Below are positions 1 through 7,137 of a DNA stretch of 43,892 nucleotides, in pieces. The stretch's first letter is position 1; every line of letters starts with the position of its first letter. The position numbers and the translations under genes are program-made. A model generated the notes under the pieces. It made no database searches and was not told the DNA's origin. It saw only the letters and a program-made list of their open reading frames with translations. The DNA is from Deltaproteobacteria bacterium (lineage in GTDB: Bacteria; Bdellovibrionota; Bdellovibrionia; Bdellovibrionales; Bdellovibrionaceae), in NCBI GenBank assembly GCA_017302835.1, contig JAFLCC010000022.1, positions 1 through 43,892 of the forward strand, given 5' to 3'.

Positions 1-208
1 GGCTATAGCTCGGGACATCCGAGGGCGGAAGCGCAGTGTCGGATTTATGTGTAGCGATATGGCCGTAAAGGCTTGGAATTACTTTTACCAAGAGCACAGT
101 CCACATAATCCAGCGCTTCCCATAACAGATGTTATGTCGAGCACCACATACCATCTGAAGTTTCAGATTCATTTCTAGAGTGATGTAGTTGTTTTGATTT
201 TGTTCCAT
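1..208 (-). CDS. Partial hypothetical protein, cut by the left edge
   Basis: A reading frame of 69 codons starts with ATG at 208 on the minus strand and stays open to the window edge. An AAGGAG ribosome-binding site lies about 7 bases before the ATG. The visible N-terminus is MEQNQNNYITLEMNLKLQ, followed by a mixed stretch containing two Cys and a short hydrophobic run (WTVLLVKVI). I recognise no family. It is divergent from the gene at 448 and is probably an island gene. The good ribosome-binding site and intact frame support a real gene, but the missing C-terminus prevents any assignment. Confidence 0.5.
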   Translation of the reverse strand, partial: MEQNQNNYITLEMNLKLQMVCGARHNICYGKRWIMWTVLLVKVIPSLYGHIATHKSDTALPPSDVPSYS

Positions 209-356
209 AAGCGATCTCCTTTTACCCACGCCGACAGGCAGGAGAAGGAGTCGATTAGGGAATCAAACGACGCTTGGCTTGAATCAAAATGAGTCATTTG
301 AAGGACCGGACTTGGCTTTTCATAGGCGAAACCTCGCAGAGATCATCTATTTATAT

Positions 357-370
357 GTAATTTCAATTAC
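357..370. promoter_or_regulatory. Perfect palindrome in divergent intergenic region (candidate operator)
   Basis: GTAATT-TC-AATTAC is a perfect 6-2-6 inverted repeat in the AT-rich spacer between the divergent genes at 208 (minus) and 448 (plus). AbiEi-type antitoxins are known to repress their own promoter by binding inverted repeats, so this is a plausible autoregulatory operator for the 448 gene. That role is inference. Apart from this and the promoter-like sequence before 448, I see nothing in 209-447. Confidence 0.35.
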
Positions 371-411
371 TTATAAATTTACAACCCATTTTCATAAATT
401 TAAGAATATAC

Positions 412-447
412 TTTGAAAAAACGTAAGATGCTGATAATATTACTGTA
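412..447 (+). promoter_or_regulatory. Candidate promoter giving a leaderless transcript for the 448 gene
   Basis: A -10-like GATAAT at 433-438 sits only 9 bases before the ATG at 448, with a TTTGAA-like -35 at 412-417 (15-base spacer, shorter than ideal). No Shine-Dalgarno sequence precedes the ATG. Transcription would start at or next to the start codon, so the mRNA would be leaderless or nearly so. Confidence 0.3.
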
Positions 448-1491
448 ATGGAACAGATTGATATTGAGAGAAACCTTAGAGCCCTTCAAGCCCTCTACCC
501 CGGTCTAACTGAGGATAAGCCCCAGCATTTGCCGATGGAGCAAATCAAGGGGCTCCCCGTATGGATGCGAGAAAACATTCGAGTCCTAAAGTTGCCAATG
601 AAAGAGGCGGCACCATTTTATCTCGTTATTCCAAAACCGCGACTCGCATTTGAACATCTCATGCGGATCTACCAATTACTTCACGAAAAACTTGGCCCGC
701 TTGTTTTGGTCATTGCTGACCGAATGCCGCCCAAACACCGACCACTGCTCGTCAAGTTTCGTATTCCATTCATTTACAAAAATGAGTCTGTGTTTGTGCC
801 CGATCTTGGATTGAAAATTGGACGACTTAAAAAATTTGAGGATAATCACAAACTTGAACTAGCTGATAAAAAAGAGGGACTCACTCCTTTTGCTTTTAAG
901 ATCGTGGCGGGTCTTTTAACGAATCAGATTCCGGAAGAATTCACGCAGAAACTTCTTCTTGAAAAACTGCAATATCGGACCAAGATCTCCGCTTCAAAGC
1001 TAAGTCCTGCTTTAACCGAGCTGACCGAACACGATCTTCTCTTTTCACATGGAGCGGGACCAACCAAGTCCTACACTCAAGAGAATCATCAAAAAACTTG
1101 GGAGAAGGTTCTTCTTCAAACTTTCGCTCCGTTTTTCAAAGAGGTGGAAACTAATTATCTCCCAAAGCCTTTTGAAGGTTATATAGTCGCTGGTGAATCG
1201 GCCTTAGCTAGATACTCGAATCTCGCTCATCCAAATCAGAACGTCATCGCGGTGACAACCAGTGAGTTTCGTCAAAATTTTAAAACACTAGACAAAATGG
1301 CACTCGCTCAAGAGCGTAGCGAAACAACGCTTATTCAGGTTTGGAAAGAAGATCCCGCCCTCTTTGCAATCAAAGGGGCTCAAAATCCGATTGAGGTCTT
1401 TTTCTCACTTCAGCGCAACACGGATGAACGTGTTCAATTGTCTCTTGATGAAATGCTGAAAGCCTATGGCCTTCATCGAGAAAAGGAGTAA
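448..1491 (+). CDS. AbiEi-like winged-helix regulator/antitoxin candidate
   Basis: A 347-residue soluble protein with no signal peptide or membrane segment. The central part (about 145-205) looks like a winged-helix segment (LTPFAFKIVAGLLTNQ ... KISASKLSPALTELTEHDLL). The C-terminal part has a GYIVAGESALARYSNLA-type segment that I associate with regulators encoded next to AbiEii-type nucleotidyltransferases. The next gene starts 3 bases after its stop and is such a nucleotidyltransferase, so the two form an operon resembling a type IV (AbiE-like) toxin-antitoxin pair with this gene as antitoxin and repressor. There is no Shine-Dalgarno sequence, so the mRNA may be leaderless. The family call rests mainly on gene context; a generic MarR-like regulator is the alternative. 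Confidence 0.5.
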   Translation: MEQIDIERNLRALQALYPGLTEDKPQHLPMEQIKGLPVWMRENIRVLKLPMKEAAPFYLVIPKPRLAFEHLMRIYQLLHEKLGPLVLVIADRMPPKHRPLLVKFRIPFIYKNESVFVPDLGLKIGRLKKFEDNHKLELADKKEGLTPFAFKIVAGLLTNQIPEEFTQKLLLEKLQYRTKISASKLSPALTELTEHDLLFSHGAGPTKSYTQENHQKTWEKVLLQTFAPFFKEVETNYLPKPFEGYIVAGESALARYSNLAHPNQNVIAVTTSEFRQNFKTLDKMALAQERSETTLIQVWKEDPALFAIKGAQNPIEVFFSLQRNTDERVQLSLDEMLKAYGLHREKE

Positions 1492-1494
1492 TTC

Positions 1495-2280
1495 GTGGCA
1501 AGACCTCATGGGTTTGATCATTTTTGTACTTATCTAATTGGATTGGAAAAGCACTACGTCATCATTGGTGGTGGCGCCGCCGCTATTCTCATGGAAGATG
1601 AAGGACTTGAATTCCGAGCCACTAAAGATGTTGATCTGGTCGTCCTTGGACGCTCAGAAGATCTCAACACTCGGATTCTTTCGTATGTCGAAGAAGGCGA
1701 GTACAAAACCAAGGAAGCAACCGAAGGCACACCTCGATATTATCGCTTCAGAGAGCCAGATAAAAAAGAATGTCCGGCACTCATCGAGATTTTTGCTCGA
1801 AATGAATTAAAGCTTGAGTTGGCAGAGGGGCAATACATTATTCCTATAAAGGACGACTCGGCAGAAAAGCTATCAGCTATTCTTCTTGATGATGAGTATT
1901 TTGAAATAATCCAAAAAAATCTCGTCACTTCTTCCTCTGGAATTCCACTTATTAATGCGCTTGCAAACATCTGCCTCAAAGCAAGAGCGCACCGAGAATT
2001 GTTTGATAGAAAAAATTCTGGCGACGATACTGTTGACGAAAAATCTGTTCAAAAGCATCTCAAAGATATTTGGCGACTAGCCGCTGTTCTGACTGGAGAT
2101 GAAGAAATCTCTTTGACGGGGCAACCTCAAAAAGATGTGACTTCGGCCATTGCAAAACTCGGTCAACTTCCGTCGTCTCAGTTCAAACAAGTTATGGAAA
2201 AAACTCCTGGGATAACAATGGTGCCCATCATGGCTGCATTAAAAAAAGTATTTCTAAAAAATTCGGAATCTGTGAAGTAG
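1495..2280 (+). CDS. Nucleotidyltransferase, AbiEii-like (candidate toxin)
   Basis: 261 residues with the minimal nucleotidyltransferase signature: a Gly-rich IIGGGAAA at 23-30 and RATKDVDLVV at 41-50, the latter giving the two metal-binding Asp residues (45 and 47). This is the arrangement of AbiEii/MenT-type enzymes, which inactivate tRNA or other targets by adding nucleotides. The rest is helical with no other recognisable domain. It starts at GTG (1495) with AAGGAG 6 bases upstream, inside the end of the previous gene, so the two are translationally linked. The natural reading is toxin of a type IV-like toxin-antitoxin or abortive-infection pair. A housekeeping nucleotidyltransferase is less likely given the island setting. 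Confidence 0.65.
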   Translation: MARPHGFDHFCTYLIGLEKHYVIIGGGAAAILMEDEGLEFRATKDVDLVVLGRSEDLNTRILSYVEEGEYKTKEATEGTPRYYRFREPDKKECPALIEIFARNELKLELAEGQYIIPIKDDSAEKLSAILLDDEYFEIIQKNLVTSSSGIPLINALANICLKARAHRELFDRKNSGDDTVDEKSVQKHLKDIWRLAAVLTGDEEISLTGQPQKDVTSAIAKLGQLPSSQFKQVMEKTPGITMVPIMAALKKVFLKNSESVK

Positions 2281-2290
2281 GCGATCTCTA

Positions 2291-3499
2291 TTGGAAAAAA
2301 TCACCGCAACAAAAAATAAAGTCCTGAACCCTACAGTTCTAAAGCTTGGTGCTGTGTCGTTTTTCGCCGATGTCGCAAGTGAAATGCTCTATCCAGTCAC
2401 ACCCATTTTTTTGACAACTGTTCTGGGTGCATCGATGGCGTCACTTGGACTTATCGAAGGGATTGCAGAAGCCATCGCAAGTCTTCTGAAAACCTACTCC
2501 GGAAGTTGGTCAGATTCTTTAGCTAAACGAAAGCCATTTATTTTGGTGGGCTATCTGCTCGGCGCAATCTCCAAACCTTTCATCGGTCTCTCGCAAAATT
2601 GGACTCATGTACTTGGAGCCCGCGCACTTGATCGAACCGGGAAAGGAATTAGGTCGGCTCCCCGAGACGCTCTCATTGCAGACTCGGTTGAACCCGCGAA
2701 AAGAGGTGCGGCTTTTGGATGGCACAGAGGAATGGATACAATGGGGGCTGCTATTGGCCCCTTGCTGACCGTAGTTTTACTCTCAGTTAATTCTGAAAAC
2801 TTAAGATCACTTTACTTTTGGGCGCTAATCCCTGGCCTTATCTCGGTACTGGTGATTTTTTCGATTCGAGAACCCAAACACGAGGTCAAGAAGCGGCCCT
2901 GGGAGAATCCGTTTAAAAGTTGGAAACGATTTGATTTGACATTCAAAAAATATATTTTTGCTTGGGCTCTTTTTTCTTTAACAAATTCAAGCGATGTTTT
3001 TCTCTTGATGAAAGCCAAAGCTTCCGGCCTTTCAACCCAAACAGTGATTCTTTTGTTTTTCGCTTATAATCTCACCTACTCGATCTCTAGCCCCTATCTT
3101 GGTCATCTATCAGACCGGATTGATCGGAAGAAGATTATGGTTGGCGGACTTATGACGTTTTTCATCGTGTATCTGGGATTCGGATTCGCCTCAGCGGCTT
3201 GGCAATTCTGGGCGCTGTTTTTCGTTTATGGACTCTATATGGGCGCCACTGAGGGAGTAGGAAAAGCACTGGCTGTTGATTTGTCTCCCCCTCAGTTCAG
3301 GGCCACGGGCATCGGCATTCTGGGAACCGTGACAGGAATTTGTACGATATTCGCAAGTGTATCTGCTGGGATAATTTGGGATCAGTTTGGATCGTCTTTC
3401 ACTTTCATATTTGGAGCTGCGGGAGCCTTAGCCTCTTCGTTCCTGATTTTCACGAGTTTCAAATTAACTAGGAATAAGCTTCCAAAAGTTGAAATCTGA
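2291..3499 (+). CDS. MFS transporter
   Basis: A 402-residue integral membrane protein with about 12 hydrophobic segments and the major facilitator loop signatures: GSWSDSLAKRKPF between segments 2 and 3, and GHLSDRIDRKKIMVGG at the equivalent position in the second half. ALDRTGKGIRSAPRDALIADS is typical of a widespread MFS subgroup of unknown substrate. Translation probably starts at TTG 2291, ten bases after the nucleotidyltransferase stop, with only a weak ribosome-binding site. It is likely the third gene of the 448-3499 operon. The substrate cannot be read from sequence; drug or small-molecule efflux is a guess. Confidence 0.75.
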   Translation: MEKITATKNKVLNPTVLKLGAVSFFADVASEMLYPVTPIFLTTVLGASMASLGLIEGIAEAIASLLKTYSGSWSDSLAKRKPFILVGYLLGAISKPFIGLSQNWTHVLGARALDRTGKGIRSAPRDALIADSVEPAKRGAAFGWHRGMDTMGAAIGPLLTVVLLSVNSENLRSLYFWALIPGLISVLVIFSIREPKHEVKKRPWENPFKSWKRFDLTFKKYIFAWALFSLTNSSDVFLLMKAKASGLSTQTVILLFFAYNLTYSISSPYLGHLSDRIDRKKIMVGGLMTFFIVYLGFGFASAAWQFWALFFVYGLYMGATEGVGKALAVDLSPPQFRATGIGILGTVTGICTIFASVSAGIIWDQFGSSFTFIFGAAGALASSFLIFTSFKLTRNKLPKVEI

Positions 3500-3803
3500 A
3501 GAATGAGCTAGATTGTTTGAATCTGTTTTTAGGAAATCTCCTTTGATAAGTTCTTTTGTAAGATCGTTCGCTACTTGCGTCTGCCTGATCCTCCCTTTGC
3601 ATCGGTCTGCGCCAGGGCCTAGCGGCTTTTTCCTGTCACGCCCTCTGCCTCTACCGCACCTCTCGGGTGCTCTCGTGTGTCGGTCGGGGCAAACGCCTTC
3701 GCTCACTTGAAACTTCTCTCTTCGGGGCCTTGCCCTTTGTGAAAGGCCCACTCGATAGAGAGTGAAGCCAAAAAACAAAATAACTTTCACTAAGGAGAAA
3801 GTC
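3500..3803. other. Gene-free leader region with strong hairpin (3725-3749)
   Basis: This stretch has no credible gene: its short ORFs lack ribosome-binding sites and are of low complexity. The middle is C-rich. Before the 3804 gene there is a perfect 7-bp stem, GGGCCTT (3725-3731) with AAGGCCC (3743-3749), flanked by loosely complementary TCTCTC/GAGAG sequences that could extend it. The hairpin is not followed by a T-run, so it is not a typical terminator. It may be part of a structured 5' leader or a single-strand promoter of a mobile element. Confidence 0.45.
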
Positions 3804-4178
3804 ATGGAAACCACAGTTCAAAATAAACCCGCTCAAAGTACACGGATCATTCAAGGATTTAGCGCAAATCCTCAAGTTTATCTCAACTCTGATCGCGGCA
3901 GCATCACGCATCGCTTAGGAGCCGATCTGAAAATCGAAATGCCCATCAATCTCTACAAAAAGATTCTTGGACTTCCTTTCGAAAAGAAAGAATCAGCTCC
4001 ATCATCAGAAACGACTCGTCGAAACACCTACGGTTTAGTAGCTCGACCCGTAATCTTTCTGAGCCAAGACGGCAATTATCTTGTTCACAGTGTTCTTGGA
4101 ATTCGCATTTCAAAGCATGTGAACTACTACAAACAAATCCTTGGAGTAAAGTACACTTCCAAAGCTCAAACCGCATAG
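3804..4178 (+). CDS. Small protein built from two tandem repeats of about 38 residues
   Basis: The start is ATG 3804, with AAGGAG 6 bases upstream; the longer frame from 3762 has no ribosome-binding site. The 124-residue product is two copies of one module joined by a polar linker. Copy 1 (about 23-60) has VYLNSDRGSITHRLG and INLYKKILGLPF; copy 2 (about 77-115) has IFLSQDGNYLVHSVLG and VNYYKQILGVKY. The shared pattern is hydrophobic-L-S/N-x-D ... H ... N-x-Y-Y/L-K-K/Q-I-L-G. There is no signal peptide. I do not recognise the family. The location, in an island that also encodes ArdA and defence-like genes, makes a small accessory or anti-defence protein possible, but this is inference. Confidence 0.7.
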   Translation: METTVQNKPAQSTRIIQGFSANPQVYLNSDRGSITHRLGADLKIEMPINLYKKILGLPFEKKESAPSSETTRRNTYGLVARPVIFLSQDGNYLVHSVLGIRISKHVNYYKQILGVKYTSKAQTA

Positions 4179-4219
4179 ACGAAGCGGTTTAATAAGTCTG
4201 GAGGTTTCCGTCTCCAGAC

Positions 4220-5014
4220 TTATAGTTCGTCAAGAATGTTCTCGTTCCCCTTAATTTTGATTCCGTGATCTTGGAGCATTAATAGAAGTGGCTCTACCGT
4301 AATTGCTGCCATGAACCCTGTTTCGTAGGGCTTTCCGTGGTGATAAAAGCAATCTGTAACCACACCGAGCAGAAATCCCCCTTCGGAAATTACAGGGCCA
4401 CCACTATAACCGCCTCGCGCAGTTGTATTAAGAATAAAGTAGGGATGCGGAGACGAATATTCGTCCATCACCGCGCCGACTTGAGCGTAGGCAGCAATAG
4501 GAACCTGAAATTTAGATCGGGGAATTTGTGGGTATCCAACGATTAACGCTGACGACAAAATAAATTCGTCACCGATCCAATCATCTAAATGCCCACCAAG
4601 TTGGATACGATCAATTTTTTTCTGTCGTTCCCGGCCTCTTACTTTTGTTTTTTCCATCCAATGATTCAAATTAAAATTAGATCTGATAACGGCCAGATCA
4701 ACTTTGACATCCTTGTGGTAAAGAATGTCTCCGACTTGAATCTCTTTCTTTTCAATTTCAACTTTTTTCATTCCCTCTACGACATGTCGAGCTGTCACGA
4801 TATAACCATCACCGATGTGAAAACCTGTCCCGCAATCAAGGTCGCCGTTAGGCTTTTCGACATTTATTGGGACTATCGTTTTCTTGTACTGTCCAAAAAG
4901 ATCGGGAAGCGTAGCATGTCCGTCCAGTTTTTTATTTGGAAAAATATTTCCACAGCAATATTTGAAAGTAGAAAGTTTTGATTTCAAGGCATTTAGGACT
5001 AACTTCTTGGTCAT
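4220..5014 (-). CDS. Cytosolic trypsin-like serine protease in DprA-PRTase operon
   Basis: 264 residues with a complete chymotrypsin-type triad: His77 in YIVTARHVV, Asp106 in VKVDLAVI and Ser204 in GGYSGGPVIS. No signal peptide or membrane segment is seen, so it should act inside the cell, unlike HtrA-type periplasmic proteases, and there is no PDZ domain. The N-terminal 50 residues include a Cys-Cys pair and match nothing I know. Its ATG overlaps the end of the phosphoribosyltransferase gene by 4 bases (ATGA), so it is the third overlapping gene of one operon. The context suggests a protease effector or processing enzyme tied to the DprA-PRTase pair. The fold call is secure; the role is inferred. 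Confidence 0.85.
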   Translation of the reverse strand: MTKKLVLNALKSKLSTFKYCCGNIFPNKKLDGHATLPDLFGQYKKTIVPINVEKPNGDLDCGTGFHIGDGYIVTARHVVEGMKKVEIEKKEIQVGDILYHKDVKVDLAVIRSNFNLNHWMEKTKVRGRERQKKIDRIQLGGHLDDWIGDEFILSSALIVGYPQIPRSKFQVPIAAYAQVGAVMDEYSSPHPYFILNTTARGGYSGGPVISEGGFLLGVVTDCFYHHGKPYETGFMAAITVEPLLLMLQDHGIKIKGNENILDEL

Positions 5015-5646
5015 TCGTCCTCTACGGCAGAAAAAACCACTTGGGCCGTCGGGAAAACGGATCTAGCCCAAAATATACCCACGATATTGCCAGTGTATCC
5101 ATTGCTTCTGATGAAGTCAGACATCGCTCTAAAGTGAGAGCCTGTTGTAACCACATCGTCGAAAAGAACAAGCGTTTGTGGAACTCCGTTTTGAAATCCT
5201 CTCCAGCGGTAATGTTGCTGAATCTGCTGAGGGTTTCTGCTTCCAGCTTGATGAGAAGCTTGTACCGTTTGAATGAGTTCAACCGGCCACTCCTCAATCA
5301 AATTTGGCCTAAGAGTTAATAAATGTGTGAGCATATCTTCGAAGCGATTTGTATAATCAGGATCATTCTTGGCTTTCGAACTAGGAATAGCTGTAATTGC
5401 CACAGTCGAATTTGCTCCAAAATTTAAAGCGGCCTCTTCGGCAAATTTTCTTACATCTCTATCTCGATACCGCCATCTATTCGTCCCTTTAAATGTCACA
5501 AACATTTTAAAATTAAGTATGAGCTGATTGGTTTCACCCGCAGCATACCCTTGGCCCGCCTTATACTCTCGTGCGTAAATACAGACATCATTGGTCATGA
5601 TGTGCGGAAGGTTGTGCGAGCTATCAATTCGTTTCCAAACACTCAT
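5011..5646 (-). CDS. Phosphoribosyltransferase (ComF-like/defence PRTase)
   Basis: 211 residues with the type I phosphoribosyltransferase PRPP-binding loop LVLFDDVVTTGS at 159-170, where Asp163-Asp164 and Thr167-Thr168-Gly169 are the classic residues. An N-terminal segment (YAREYKAGQGYAAGETN) resembles the start of ComF-type PRTases. The zinc-binding Cys cluster of true ComF is absent, so it is not a standard competence ComF. It overlaps DprA by 4 bases upstream and the protease by 4 bases downstream. DprA plus PRTase is a known two-gene anti-phage arrangement ('DprA-PPRT', reported from phage-satellite hotspots). The substrate base is unknown. Confidence 0.75.
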   Translation of the reverse strand: MSVWKRIDSSHNLPHIMTNDVCIYAREYKAGQGYAAGETNQLILNFKMFVTFKGTNRWRYRDRDVRKFAEEAALNFGANSTVAITAIPSSKAKNDPDYTNRFEDMLTHLLTLRPNLIEEWPVELIQTVQASHQAGSRNPQQIQQHYRWRGFQNGVPQTLVLFDDVVTTGSHFRAMSDFIRSNGYTGNIVGIFWARSVFPTAQVVFSAVEDE

Positions 5647-6560
5647 TTCAAAGCACCAAGAATATCGGAAAGCTCCTTAACTCTTATTGCGCCTTGTTTT
5701 TCATAATGTGCGGGCCAACTGATATTGGTGTTCTGAAAACATGAATCAAGAATGAATAGTTTTTTGTGCTGGCTTACGCAGGCCCTTGCCTGAGTAAGAG
5801 AGCCACTCGTATCCGATGCCTCGACAATGACCGTAGCCTCACTTATGGAAGCCATTGTGACATTTCGTCTGGGGAAATGATGTCGATGAAGTTGAAATGT
5901 TTCTTTTTTGTAACGGTAAAAAGGGACCTGACTAATCAATAGAAAATCCTTCGCAATTTTATCCTGAAGATCTTTATTTTCTTTAGGATAATACTGATCT
6001 ATCGGTGTTCCGATAACGCCAATAACTTTACCTCCGCTTTCGATGGCTGCATGAAGAGCCGCCGTGTCTATTCCAGCAGCCAAACCTGAAACAACTGAAT
6101 ACCCATTTTCCACCAGCCCCTTCGATAGCCTCTCCGCTCTCTTGAGACCAGCACTTGAGGCTTTTCTCGCGCCTACAATGGAAATACTTTTTGTCCCCAA
6201 TAGATCAAGATTGCCACGATAATAGAACAGCTCAATTGGATGCTTTGCATGCCTGAGTTCCAACGGATACTGAAAATCCCGATTAACAACTATCGAAAAT
6301 CTTCCCAGCTTAGTTTTCAAAAAGTCACTAACATCATTTTTAAGATTATTAATTGGATCTTGATCTCCAAAAAGTGAATGTTGATGCTCACTTTGATATT
6401 TATGCAGAACTTTTGTGGGAAGATCGTTCGACTTACGAAATAGCTCACTTAATTTCGCTTCAGTCATTCCATCTACAGCCCAAAGAGTCTCATAGGCGAC
6501 CATTTCATCGTAAGGTGATATGACATTTTCTTTTATAAGATCAGTTGCTCTCATGTTCAC
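5643..6560 (-). CDS. dprA: DprA/Smf-family Rossmann protein, short form
   Basis: 305 residues with the core DprA motifs: SIVGARKAS (about 127-135), SGLAAGIDTAALH (158-170), FPRRNVTMASIS (229-240) and a VEASDTSGSLTQA strand-loop (246-258). The C-terminal winged-helix domain of many competence DprA proteins is missing; the protein ends soon after the Rossmann domain. The N-terminal 80 residues are divergent. The start is GTG 6560 or ATG 6554. It is the first of three genes overlapping by 4 bases each and directly follows the RHH gene. DprA normally loads RecA on incoming single-stranded DNA, but the PRTase and protease partners and the island location favour a defence role. The chromosomal competence DprA is probably elsewhere. 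Confidence 0.85.
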   Translation of the reverse strand: MNMRATDLIKENVISPYDEMVAYETLWAVDGMTEAKLSELFRKSNDLPTKVLHKYQSEHQHSLFGDQDPINNLKNDVSDFLKTKLGRFSIVVNRDFQYPLELRHAKHPIELFYYRGNLDLLGTKSISIVGARKASSAGLKRAERLSKGLVENGYSVVSGLAAGIDTAALHAAIESGGKVIGVIGTPIDQYYPKENKDLQDKIAKDFLLISQVPFYRYKKETFQLHRHHFPRRNVTMASISEATVIVEASDTSGSLTQARACVSQHKKLFILDSCFQNTNISWPAHYEKQGAIRVKELSDILGALK

Positions 6561-6806
6561 CTACTTATTCCGTCTCAAAGATTCGGCATGCTGCTCGACA
6601 AGTACCGAAATATACTTGGAAACAGTTAAATTCTTTACTTCACGATCATTACGCTTAATTTCCAGAAGTTCCCTTTTTAGGGCCGTGAGACACTCCGGTG
6701 ACAGCCTAATCGAGATTGTCTCCTTCGAAGAGTTTTTAAGCGTGCGGATGATTTCTTCTCTTGCTTGTCTCGGATTCATTGTTTCCATAAATTCAACATA
6801 ACTCAT
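6561..6806 (-). CDS. Ribbon-helix-helix regulator at head of the DprA operon
   Basis: 81 residues. From about residue 30 it fits a ribbon-helix-helix DNA-binding fold: strand ETISIRLS, helix A PECLTALKRELLEIKR, helix B TVSKYISVLVEQHAESL. The stop codon abuts the GTG of dprA, so the four genes read as one operon. There is no Shine-Dalgarno sequence before 6806, and ATG codons at 6788 and 6779 are alternative starts. It is most likely the operon's repressor acting on the 6807-7137 region. An antitoxin-like role is the alternative, since RHH proteins are common antitoxins. Confidence 0.6.
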   Translation of the reverse strand: MSYVEFMETMNPRQAREEIIRTLKNSSKETISIRLSPECLTALKRELLEIKRNDREVKNLTVSKYISVLVEQHAESLRRNK

Positions 6807-7063
6807 TATTCTAAAATTATTAAGAATTTATTGCGGCTGCGCTGCGCCTCAATTCATCGTCCTAAAGAAAAAGAATCTGTAGATAAACTTGGAATTCTCC
6901 AAGTTCGTCGTTTTCTTAGGTCGTACTTTTCACATCTTGCAAATTCGATTTCTCTTTTCACTGAGTCCCGCCAGCCCCTTCAGGTCTGTCATGCCTCATG
7001 ATCGACCCTGAAGGGCCTAAGCGAGAAATCGAGCAATCCGCGCCAACCACTCATAATTTTACC
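6807..7063. other. Divergent gene-free region with compound hairpin (6976-7015)
   Basis: No gene is supported in the 330 bases between the RHH gene (minus) and ardA (plus). The strongest signal is a two-part hairpin: an outer 9-bp stem CCCTTCAGG (6976-6984)/CCTGAAGGG (7007-7015) enclosing an inner stem TCATG (6989-6993)/CATGA (6997-7001) with a 3-base loop. No T-run follows, so it is not a usual terminator. Compound hairpins upstream of ardA-type genes are known as single-strand promoters in plasmid leading regions; an operator or oriT element is also possible. Confidence 0.45.
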
Positions 7064-7096
7064 CCCGCCAAGCAAGCTTGGGGCGTACCTGGCGGG
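7064..7096. repeat. Inverted repeat just upstream of ardA
   Basis: CCCGCCA (7064-7070) and TGGCGGG (7090-7096) form a perfect 7-bp GC-rich stem around a 19-base loop containing AGCAAGCTT. It ends about 40 bases before the ardA start. No T-run follows. It could be a promoter/leader structure for ardA, or part of a conjugation-related site together with the 6976-7015 hairpin. Confidence 0.45.
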
Positions 7097-7137
7097 CGAA
7101 AAATGTTTTTTATAAACCATTAGAAGGAGAAGAATTC

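Noticed and set aside
3464-3911. Two minus-strand ORFs (3464-3814 and 3651-3911) with Arg/Pro-rich products
   Set aside because: Low-complexity products, no ribosome-binding site, and they overlap the start of the well-supported 3804 gene.
4220-5014. HtrA/DegP-type periplasmic protease
   Set aside because: There is no signal peptide, membrane anchor or PDZ domain.
5643-6560. Normal competence dprA with comF
   Set aside because: Not excluded, but the missing winged-helix end, the lack of zinc ligands in the PRTase, the overlapping protease and the island context favour a defence role.
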